Assembly: GCA_038233815.1 (NCBI GenBank)
Contig: JBBSVE010000135.1
Location: forward strand, 1 to 8,101
Source: JBBSVE01 sp038233815
GTDB lineage: Bacteria; Pseudomonadota; Alphaproteobacteria; Rhodobacterales; Rhodobacteraceae
Reading direction: 5' to 3'
DNA length: 8,101 nt
The number at the start of each line of letters is the position of its first letter. Position 1 is the stretch's first letter. Made by a program: the position numbers and the translations under genes. Shown one piece after another: positions 1 through 4,666 of this stretch. The notes below the pieces were generated by a model, which saw only the letters and a list, made by a program, of their open reading frames with translations, had not been told where the DNA came from and searched no databases.

Positions 1-362
1 CGAACCGGCTGTCGCCGGTGCCCCGTGCGCCTCTTCTGTGCCTCGGGCCGGGCCGTATGGCCGCGAAGGTGCAGGCGGATGCCGTGACCGGGCTCGGCGG
101 GCAGGCGGTCGTGGCGGAGGGGCTGGAACCGGACGCTCTGTTGCGCCTTACGGGCTTTTCCGGTGCGATATGGTGGGGGGGGGCGGAGGCGGGGCGTCCC
201 TACGCCAAGGCGCTCGCTGCGCGCAAAGGACCGATCCTGCCGCTGATCGGGGGAATGCCCGATGCGGCCCATGTCATGCTGGAGCGGCATGTCTGCATCG
301 ACACCACGGCCAGCGGCGGCAACGCACAGCTTCTGGCGGAGATCGGCAGCAAGGCTGGCTGA
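1..362 (+). CDS. putA: PutA C-terminal end (proline dehydrogenase / L-glutamate-gamma-semialdehyde dehydrogenase), 5' partial
   Basis: This is the last 119 codons of a gene that enters from the left edge; codons are in frame from position 3, so the ATG and GTG codons inside it are not starts. PutA oxidises proline to glutamate in two steps, with FAD then NAD as cofactors, at the cytoplasmic face of the membrane. The visible part lies beyond both active sites. It matches the extra C-terminal aldehyde-dehydrogenase-like domain and conserved C-terminal motif of long (type B) PutAs. The tell-tale parts are IWWGGAEAG, GPILPLIGG, and ERHVCIDTTASGGNAQLL just before the stop; the last resembles the terminal motif that closes the substrate tunnel in this family. 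Nine consecutive G bases (175-183) encode the Trp-Gly-Gly stretch in frame. Identity is by recognition of this C-terminal block; the catalytic domains are outside the window. Confidence 0.87.
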   Translation, partial: NRLSPVPRAPLLCLGPGRMAAKVQADAVTGLGGQAVVAEGLEPDALLRLTGFSGAIWWGGAEAGRPYAKALAARKGPILPLIGGMPDAAHVMLERHVCIDTTASGGNAQLLAEIGSKAG

Positions 363-378
363 CCCCGTGGGGTCAGTC
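357..378. terminator. Inverted repeat across the convergent putA and SuhB-family stop codons
   Basis: Arms CTGACCCC (359-366) and GGGGTCAG (369-376) are perfectly complementary around a 2-base centre, and the stem can extend to 357/378 with one G-T pair. The putA stop (360-362) lies in the left arm and the stop of the opposite gene (373-375) in the right arm. A GC-rich hairpin between convergent genes suggests bidirectional termination or protection of RNA ends. No T-run follows on either strand, so classical intrinsic termination is doubtful. Confidence 0.35.
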
Positions 379-1167
379 GCGGTCGTTCCGGATCACCTTG
401 CGGAACGGCTCGTGCAGCGAGGCATTCGCGGCCAGAACCGCGCCGGAGGTCATCGGGCTCTCGCCCTCGCCGATCCCGCCCGCGAACCCGCCTGCCTCGC
501 GCACGAGGATCAGGCCGGCGGCGACGTCCCACGGATGGACCTCCCGCTCCCAGTAGCCGTCAAAGCGACCCGCCGCGACATAGGCAAGGTCGAGCGCCGC
601 CGCCCCCCAGCGACGCACGCCTGCCGTCACCGGCATCAACCGCGCCAGATCCTGCAGCACCGTCGGAAGGTTCGTCTGCCCGGCGAACGGCAGGCCGGTG
701 GCGAAGATCGCGTCGCTCATCCGGGAGCGGCCCGAAACGCGCATCCGACTTTCGTTCATCCACGCGCCGCTGCCCTTTTCAGCCCAGAACATCTCATCCT
801 TGGCGGCATCGAACACGACGCCCGCGACGACCTCGCCCTTATGCTCCAGTGCTATGGAAATGGCCCAGTGCGGCAGACCGTGGAGGAAGTTCGTCGTGCC
901 GTCCAGGGGGTCCACGATCCAGCGGCGGGTTGGATCCTCGCCCGCCGTCTCGCCGCCCTCCTCGCCCAGAAACCCGTAGGTCGGACGGGCGCCGAGCAGT
1001 TCCTCGCGCAGCACGCGCTCGCTCTCCCGGTCGGCGCGGGTGACGAAATCGCCCGGACCCTTGGCGGAGACCTGAAGGTTCTCGACCTCGCGGAAATCCT
1101 TGACGAGCTGGCGTCCGACCTTGCGCGCGGTCTTCTTCATCAGGTTGAGGTTCGCACTGGTCGGCAT
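373..1167 (-). CDS. suhB: Inositol-1-monophosphatase / SuhB family protein
   Basis: This 264-residue protein belongs to the Mg2+-dependent inositol monophosphatase superfamily, which hydrolyses phosphate from inositol phosphates or related sugar and nucleotide phosphates; in enterobacteria SuhB also acts in rRNA transcription antitermination. The metal-site motifs are all present: GEE at 68-70, DPLDGTTNF at 86-94 (metal-binding Asp86 and Asp89) and WDVAAG at 213-218 (Asp214). Length is normal. The frame can start at GTG 1170, but ATG 1167 is preferred because GGAGGAG (1174-1180) lies 6 nt from it and only 3 nt from the GTG. The gene runs convergent to putA, 10 nt apart. It appears to have its own promoter just downstream of the terminator of the preceding lipoprotein gene, with a C10 run in the spacer. 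The true substrate cannot be told from the sequence; family assignment is firm, the symbol less so. Confidence 0.9.
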   Translation of the reverse strand: MPTSANLNLMKKTARKVGRQLVKDFREVENLQVSAKGPGDFVTRADRESERVLREELLGARPTYGFLGEEGGETAGEDPTRRWIVDPLDGTTNFLHGLPHWAISIALEHKGEVVAGVVFDAAKDEMFWAEKGSGAWMNESRMRVSGRSRMSDAIFATGLPFAGQTNLPTVLQDLARLMPVTAGVRRWGAAALDLAYVAAGRFDGYWEREVHPWDVAAGLILVREAGGFAGGIGEGESPMTSGAVLAANASLHEPFRKVIRNDRD

Positions 1168-1193
1168 CACGGGCTCCTCCGTTCAAGCGCCTG

Positions 1194-1222
1194 CCTATAT
1201 GCGGGGGGGGGGCGGATGCCAA
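1194..1222 (-). promoter_or_regulatory. Candidate sigma70 promoter of the SuhB-family gene with poly-C spacer
   Basis: On the - strand TTGGCA (1222-1217; 5 of 6 to TTGACA) is followed after exactly 17 nt by TATAGG (1199-1194; 4 of 6 to TATAAT). A start about 7 nt downstream would give a leader of roughly 20 nt containing the GGAGGAG ribosome site at 1180-1174. The spacer holds ten consecutive C residues (1212-1203), so a gain or loss of one base would change the -35/-10 distance. No competing promoter is obvious between the terminator and the gene. The prediction is by eye only. Confidence 0.5.
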
Positions 1223-1230
1223 GGGGCCGG

Positions 1231-1267
1231 ACAAGCAAACGGCCGGACCGCCATGCGATCCGGCCGT
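1231..1267 (-). terminator. Intrinsic terminator downstream of the glycine-zipper lipoprotein gene
   Basis: The arms ACGGCCGGA (1239-1247) and TCCGGCCGT (1259-1267) are perfect 9-bp complements with an 11-nt loop that can itself pair partly (CG at 1249-1250 with CG at 1256-1257). Read on the - strand the stem is followed by TTTGCTTGT, an interrupted T-rich tail. It begins 19 nt after the lipoprotein stop codon and ends just before the next predicted promoter, which fits a terminator for the upstream transcript. Confidence 0.65.
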
Positions 1268-1286
1268 GGGTCATGGGTCCTAGTGA

Positions 1287-1547
1287 TCAGCAGGCGGCAA
1301 TGAACCGCGATCCGTCGGCACGGCGGTAATAGCACTGTCCGGAGGTCTGGGACGGACCCACAAGCGTCGAAGCCGCGATCCCGGCCGCGCCACCGAGAGC
1401 CGCGCCAAGCACGCGGTCGTTCTTGTTCGACACGGCAGCTCCCAGCGCCGCACCGGTCAGGGCACCGGCGGCCGTTGTCTGATCGCGGGTCTGACAGCCC
1501 AACAGGGCCATGGCGACAACCGGCAGGGCGAGCAGGAATTTCTTCAT
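1287..1547 (-). CDS. Small glycine-zipper lipoprotein
   Basis: An 86-residue predicted lipoprotein. The N-terminus MKKFLLALPVVAMALLGC has a charged start, a hydrophobic stretch and a lipobox (LLGC), with the acylated Cys at residue 18. No Asp follows the Cys, which by the E. coli sorting rule suggests the outer membrane. Residues about 27-62 are rich in Gly and Ala in small-x3-small spacing (AAGALTGAALGAAV, LGAALGGAAGIAA), typical of glycine-zipper segments that pack against membranes. The tail has Cys72 and Cys86 and an aromatic-rich QCYYRRADGSRF stretch and could form a small disulphide-linked end. The start at 1547 is chosen because GGAGA stands 7 nt upstream; an in-frame ATG at 1574 would spoil the signal peptide. 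It may be the last gene of the aminotransferase transcript (72-nt gap) and is followed by a good terminator. The precise function is unknown; similar small lipoproteins are thought to act in the cell envelope. Confidence 0.82.
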   Translation of the reverse strand: MKKFLLALPVVAMALLGCQTRDQTTAAGALTGAALGAAVSNKNDRVLGAALGGAAGIAASTLVGPSQTSGQCYYRRADGSRFIAAC

Positions 1548-1619
1548 CGGAACGTCTCCATTGACCAATCGCATTGCGTCGGCAACGCCGTCCGATGCCT
1601 CCGGTTCCCATGTGGCGCG

Positions 1620-2021
1620 CTAGTGGGGCTCCAACCCGTCGGCCAGTTTTCGCACCAGCACGGCACGCAGGTCGTGCATTGCAAGCAGAAGGTCGTCACT
1701 GACCGAGGCCACCTGCGCGGGCGTCGCCCGGGTCTGGACCCACTGCGCGGCGAGGTTTAGCCGGTCCACGGTGCGCCTGATGTCGTCGATCTCCCGCTCT
1801 GCCAGCACCTGCGTCCGGCGGGCAATCCAAGCGGCGATCCCGGCCCGGTCCGCGGCGGTCAGCACGCGGTCACCGTGCGGTTTTGCCTCGCCGCTGCGCA
1901 GGTTGATCGTGGCGATCTGCTCGAACTCGGTGCGGCGCTGCCGGTCCTCCTTCTCGACCCGGAAGACCAGCGCCCCGTTGTCCCGGACGCGGAAATAGTA
2001 GTCCGGCAGATCGCCTGCCAT
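1620..2021 (-). CDS. Conserved hypothetical protein, aminotransferase-linked
   Basis: This 133-residue, soluble-looking protein has no signal peptide or membrane segment. Its N-terminal third (DYYFRVRDNGALVFRVE, then an EQIATINLRSGEAKPHGDR stretch) reads as a small beta-rich part; residues about 55-130 are charged and probably helical, containing EREIDDIRRTVDRLNLAAQW and LLLAMHDLRAVLVRKLAD. I recognise the overall pattern from small proteins encoded next to aspartate aminotransferase genes in Rhodobacteraceae, but know no assigned function. The ATG begins immediately after the aminotransferase TAG, with no spacer and no clear ribosome site of its own, so translation is probably coupled. Coupling suggests related expression, not necessarily a related activity. 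It is a real gene judging by its neighbours and composition. Confidence 0.78.
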   Translation of the reverse strand: MAGDLPDYYFRVRDNGALVFRVEKEDRQRRTEFEQIATINLRSGEAKPHGDRVLTAADRAGIAAWIARRTQVLAEREIDDIRRTVDRLNLAAQWVQTRATPAQVASVSDDLLLAMHDLRAVLVRKLADGLEPH

Positions 2022-3224
2022 CTAGCGCAGACCGGCGCAGAACCGCTGGATCCGCTCGCAGGCCTCGGTCAACGCCTCGTCGGAGGTGGCGTAGCTGACC
2101 CGGAAGTTGGGCGAGAGGCCGAAGGCCGCGCCGAACACCACCGCCACGCCCGTCTCCTCCAGCAATGCCGTCGCGAAGGTCTCGTCGTCGGGGATCGCAG
2201 TGCCCCCTTCGGAGGTCTTGCCGATGCAGCCGGAAATGTCGGGATAGACGTAGAAGGCCCCCTCCGGCCGGGGGCATTTGATCCCCTTTGCCTGATTGAG
2301 CATCGAGACCACGAGATCGCGCCGCCGCTGAAAGGTCTTCCGGTTCTCCGCCAGAAAATCCTGCGGCCCCGTCAGCCCTTCGAGCGCTGCATACTGGCTG
2401 ATCGAAGAGGGGTTCGATGTGCTCTGGCTCTGGATCTTTGCCATCGCCTTGATAAGCGGCTCCGGCCCCGCCGCATAGCCGATCCGCCAGCCGGTCATCG
2501 CATAGGCCTTGGACACGCCGTTGCAGGTCAGTGTGCGGTCGTAAAGACCGGGTTCGACTTCCGCCGGGGTGCAGAATTTGAAATCGTCGAACACCAGATG
2601 CTCATACATGTCGTCCGACATCACCCAGACATGGGGATGGCGCATCAGCACGTCGGTCAGCGCCTTGAGTTCGGCATGGGTGTAGCCAGCCCCCGTCGGG
2701 TTGGACGGGCTGTTGAAGATGAACCATTTCGTCTTGTCGGTGATCGCCGCCTCGAGCTGGTAGGGCTGGAGCTTGAAGTCCGTCTCCATCCCCGCCGCGA
2801 CAAAGACCGGCGTGCCGCCCGCGAGCAGCACCATGTCGGGATAGCTGACCCAGTAGGGTGCGGGAATGATGACCTCGTCGCCCGGATTGCAGGTCGCCAT
2901 CAACGCGTTGTAAAGAATCTGCTTGCCACCGGTCCCGACACTGACCTGCGAGGGCTTGTAGTCCAGCCCGTTCTCCGCCTTGAACTTCGCGCAGATCGCT
3001 CGCTTCAGCTCGGGTATCCCGTCGACGGCGGTGTATTTGGTCTTGCCCTCATCGATCGCGCGCTTGGCCGCGTCCTTAACGTTCTGCGGTGTGTCGAAGT
3101 CCGGCTCTCCCGCGCCGAGGCCGATCACGTCCTTCCCCGCGGCCTTCAGCTCGTTGGCCTTGGTGGTCACGGCGATGGTGGGCGAGGGTTTGACGCGCGC
3201 GAGCGTATCGCTGAGAAAGGCCAT
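2022..3224 (-). CDS. aatA: Aspartate aminotransferase, class I (subgroup I-gamma)
   Basis: A 400-residue PLP enzyme that moves the amino group between aspartate and 2-oxoglutarate in the cytoplasm; some alphaproteobacterial members also aminate prephenate in Phe/Tyr synthesis. Key residues are in place: Trp125 (PAPYWVSYPD, cofactor stacking), Asn175 (NSPSNPTGA), Asp204 and Tyr207 (SDDMYEHL), Lys239 as Schiff-base lysine (NGVSKAYAMTGWRIGY), Arg247 (phosphate contact) and Arg375 (FRVSYA, substrate carboxylate). Length and the start MAFLSDTLARVKPSPT are typical of this subgroup. ATG 3224 is preferred to an upstream in-frame start at 3524 because GGAG lies 8 nt before it and the extra 100 residues are low-complexity Arg/Gly sequence that runs into the opposite gene. 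It is followed directly by the small gene at 2021 and faces a divergent XRE regulator. Aspartate versus prephenate preference cannot be settled here. Confidence 0.95.
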   Translation of the reverse strand: MAFLSDTLARVKPSPTIAVTTKANELKAAGKDVIGLGAGEPDFDTPQNVKDAAKRAIDEGKTKYTAVDGIPELKRAICAKFKAENGLDYKPSQVSVGTGGKQILYNALMATCNPGDEVIIPAPYWVSYPDMVLLAGGTPVFVAAGMETDFKLQPYQLEAAITDKTKWFIFNSPSNPTGAGYTHAELKALTDVLMRHPHVWVMSDDMYEHLVFDDFKFCTPAEVEPGLYDRTLTCNGVSKAYAMTGWRIGYAAGPEPLIKAMAKIQSQSTSNPSSISQYAALEGLTGPQDFLAENRKTFQRRRDLVVSMLNQAKGIKCPRPEGAFYVYPDISGCIGKTSEGGTAIPDDETFATALLEETGVAVVFGAAFGLSPNFRVSYATSDEALTEACERIQRFCAGLR

Positions 3225-3303
3225 CGGACAGGCTCCGTCTGGGCAGGCCGACCACGCATCCGCGGAATACGCAGCGGGCCCGGTTTGAAATCCGGCACCG
3301 CAT

Positions 3304-3332
3304 CCTTTAGTGTTCGCGCGAACCGCCTTCAA
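3304..3332 (-). promoter_or_regulatory. Candidate aminotransferase promoter with palindrome in the spacer
   Basis: On the - strand TTGAAG (3332-3327) is followed after 17 nt by TAAAGG (3309-3304), a weak -10. The spacer contains the perfect 12-bp palindrome GTTCGCGCGAAC (3312-3323). A second interrupted palindrome, GCCTT-C-AAGGC (3325-3335), overlaps the -35. A protein bound at either would probably block this promoter and could also affect the divergent one. The -10 match is poor, so confidence is low. Confidence 0.3.
3312..3323. promoter_or_regulatory. Perfect 12-bp palindrome, possible operator
   Basis: GTTCGCGCGAAC equals its own reverse complement and lies in the 134-bp divergent region between the aminotransferase gene and the XRE gene, 35 bp before the XRE start codon. 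XRE-family dimers commonly bind short palindromes beside their own genes, so autoregulation is a reasonable guess. CG-rich palindromes also arise by chance in DNA of this composition. Confidence 0.35.
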
Positions 3333-3358
3333 GGCATATCCCCCAAGGACAGGACCGC

Positions 3359-3763
3359 ATGACCCACACCGACCCCATGACCCACACCGACGGCACGACA
3401 GACTGGTATGGCCCCGAAACCGCGACCTTCGGCGACCGCCTGACCGGCGCGCGCGAGGCGTCCGGCCTCTCGCCGGAGGATTTTGCCCACCGGCTCGGCG
3501 TGCGGCTGAAGACGGTCCATGCATGGGAAGGCGATATCGTCGATCCGCGGGCGAACCGGCTGACGATGATGGCGGGGATGCTCGGCGTCTCGATCCGCTG
3601 GCTTCTGACCGGGGAGGGCGAGGGCATCGTGGCCCCTGACTCGCCGCCGAAGAAAGACCGGGCGATGCACACTGAACTCACGCTCCTGCGGACCCGGGCG
3701 GCGGCACTGGCGCGCGATCTGGGCCGGCTGGAAAAGCGGATGCTGGCGGACGCGGGCGAGTGA
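3359..3763 (+). CDS. XRE-family helix-turn-helix protein with C-terminal coiled coil
   Basis: A 134-residue probable DNA-binding protein. Residues about 24-84 form an XRE/Cro-like helix-turn-helix: FGDRLTGAREASGLSPEDFAHRLGV, then LKTVHAWEGDIVDPRANRL and a closing MLGVSIRWLLTGEGEG, the usual end of this fold. Residues about 103-130 are charged and helical (TELTLLRTRAAALARDLGRLEKRML), probably a dimerising coiled coil. The start at 3359 has AAGGACAGGA upstream (AAGGA 9 nt from the ATG). A second ATG at 3377 sits in an exact repeat of the first 15 coding bases and lacks its own ribosome site. The gene overlaps the SdhE-type gene by 4 nt, so the two are translationally coupled. I recall this HTH/SdhE pair from other Rhodobacteraceae. 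Targets are unknown; self-regulation and control of the divergent aminotransferase promoter are possibilities. Confidence 0.88.
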   Translation: MTHTDPMTHTDGTTDWYGPETATFGDRLTGAREASGLSPEDFAHRLGVRLKTVHAWEGDIVDPRANRLTMMAGMLGVSIRWLLTGEGEGIVAPDSPPKKDRAMHTELTLLRTRAAALARDLGRLEKRMLADAGE

Positions 3764-4047
3764 TCCGGGTTCCGCCCGACGCGTCTGCGCGCCTGAAACG
3801 GATGACGATGCGGTCATGGCGGCGCGGCACGAAGGAGATGGACCTGATCCTCGGCCCCTATGCCGAGGCGCATCTGGGCGACATGCCGGAAGCGCGGCTC
3901 GACCTCTACGAGCGTCTGCTGGACGAGAACGATCAGGATCTCCTCCCCTGGGTTCTGGGCCAGACTGCGGCACCGCCGGACTTCGCGGCGCTGCTGGAGG
4001 AGATTGGACTGTTCGCGCGGGAGCGTCTCAGCGGGTCTGCCCGGTAG
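3760..4047 (+). CDS. sdhE: Succinate dehydrogenase assembly factor 2 family protein (SdhE)
   Basis: This 95-residue protein belongs to the SdhE/SDHAF2 family (DUF339), small five-helix cytoplasmic proteins that promote covalent FAD attachment to the SdhA flavoprotein of succinate dehydrogenase and related enzymes. The diagnostic motif is RRGTKEMDLILG, with Arg22-Gly23, Glu26 and Asp28 matching the conserved RGxxExD core. The following helices include RLDLYERLLDENDQDLLPWVLG, the expected mid-protein pattern. Length is typical. The start is GTG 3760 in a GTGA overlap with the preceding stop; internal ATGs at residues 15 and 17 would remove part of the first helix (RLKRMTMRS). No good separate ribosome site is seen, supporting coupling to the HTH gene. 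No sdh genes lie in the window, so its client is inferred from the family only. Confidence 0.9.
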   Translation: MIRVPPDASARLKRMTMRSWRRGTKEMDLILGPYAEAHLGDMPEARLDLYERLLDENDQDLLPWVLGQTAAPPDFAALLEEIGLFARERLSGSAR

Positions 4048-4073
4048 GCTGGCGGCAGGGGGCGCAAAAATCC

Positions 4074-4143
4074 TCGAATTCGTGTCGAATCTGGTGCGAG
4101 TTTACGGTATGTTCGCCTTTCGATGTGATCTTGTCCCTATCAC
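4074..4143 (+). promoter_or_regulatory. Probable regulatory region of the marR gene: direct repeat and inverted repeat
   Basis: The 112-nt gap between the SdhE-type gene and marR is less GC-rich than its surroundings. It holds TCGAAT twice (4074-4079 and 4085-4090), 11 bp apart or about one helical turn, the first within the palindrome CGAATTCG. It also holds an inverted repeat GTGAT-N9-ATCAC (4125-4143) just before the ribosome site. TATGTT (4109-4114) is a possible -10 but its -35 is poor. MarR proteins often bind inverted repeats of this size over their own promoter; autoregulation is inference. Confidence 0.35.
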
Positions 4144-4159
4144 CAGAAAGGACAGGATC

Positions 4160-4663
4160 ATGGATATGACGACGGAAACGCTCTTGCTCGACGGCTCCGA
4201 CAAGGCCCTGATGGCGAGCTATCTCGAAAGTCTGGCGCTTGTGGAGCGGCTGCACCGTCTGCTTCTCGACGTCATAAAGGACGAGTTCGAGCGTGTCGGC
4301 GTGCTGGAAATCAACCCCGTTCAGGCGCTGCTCCTGTTCAACGTGGGCGAGAACGAGGTCACCGCGGGGGAGCTGAAGACCCGCGGCTACTATCAGGGCT
4401 CCAATGTCAGCTACAATCTGAAAAAGCTGGTCGACCTGGGCTACATGCACCACCAGCGATCCGACATCGACCGCCGCTCGGTCCGGGTCCGGCTGACGGA
4501 CAAGGGACTGCATGTCCGCACGCTTCTGAACGCGCTTTTCGCGCGCCATGCCGAAGGGTTCCAGAAGCGCGGGATCATCGGGGTGGAGGGGATGGAGGAT
4601 ATCAACCACTCCCTGAAGCGCATGGAGCGTTACTGGACCGACCAGATCCGTTACATTTATTGA
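4160..4663 (+). CDS. MarR-family winged-helix transcriptional regulator
   Basis: A 167-residue regulator of the MarR type: dimeric winged-helix proteins, often released from DNA by small ligands. After an N-terminal helix (SYLESLALVERLHRLLLDVIKDEFERVG) come EINPVQALLLFNVGENEVTAGELKTRG, the recognition helix (GYYQGSNVSYNLKKLVDLGYM) and the wing (HHQRSDIDRRSVRVRLTDKGL), then C-terminal dimerisation helices ending RYWTDQIRYIY. The YYQGSNVSYNLKKL helix is strongly reminiscent of a MarR subfamily widespread in alphaproteobacteria that includes LdtR, a regulator of an L,D-transpeptidase in Liberibacter; that link is from memory and tentative. The start at 4160 is chosen for AAGGA 7 nt upstream; the frame is open further back, but that part overlaps the SdhE-type gene. 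The gene ends 3 nt from the end of the convergent kpsC. Whether it controls the capsule genes cannot be told. Confidence 0.9.
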   Translation: MDMTTETLLLDGSDKALMASYLESLALVERLHRLLLDVIKDEFERVGVLEINPVQALLLFNVGENEVTAGELKTRGYYQGSNVSYNLKKLVDLGYMHHQRSDIDRRSVRVRLTDKGLHVRTLLNALFARHAEGFQKRGIIGVEGMEDINHSLKRMERYWTDQIRYIY

Positions 4664-4666
4664 GGC

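Noticed and set aside
262..1329. A 355-codon open frame on the + strand
   Set aside because: It overlaps the end of putA in another frame and the SuhB-family gene in antisense; both of those carry clear family motifs.
1548..1574. ATG 1574 as start of the small lipoprotein
   Set aside because: It adds nine residues before MKKFLL, whereas ATG 1547 has GGAGA 7 nt upstream and gives a normal lipoprotein signal.
1875..3362. A 495-codon open frame on the + strand
   Set aside because: It is antisense to the aminotransferase gene, which has every catalytic residue; the antisense peptide is shadow-like and extends into neighbouring genes.
3225..3524. A 100-residue N-terminal extension of the aminotransferase
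   Set aside because: The extension is Arg/Gly-rich, overlaps the divergent XRE gene and its promoter region, and the start at 3224 has a ribosome site and matches the family's usual N-terminus.
3860..4159. Upstream extension of the marR frame
   Set aside because: The open frame runs back through the SdhE-type gene in another register. ATG 4160 has a good ribosome site and gives a normal MarR length.
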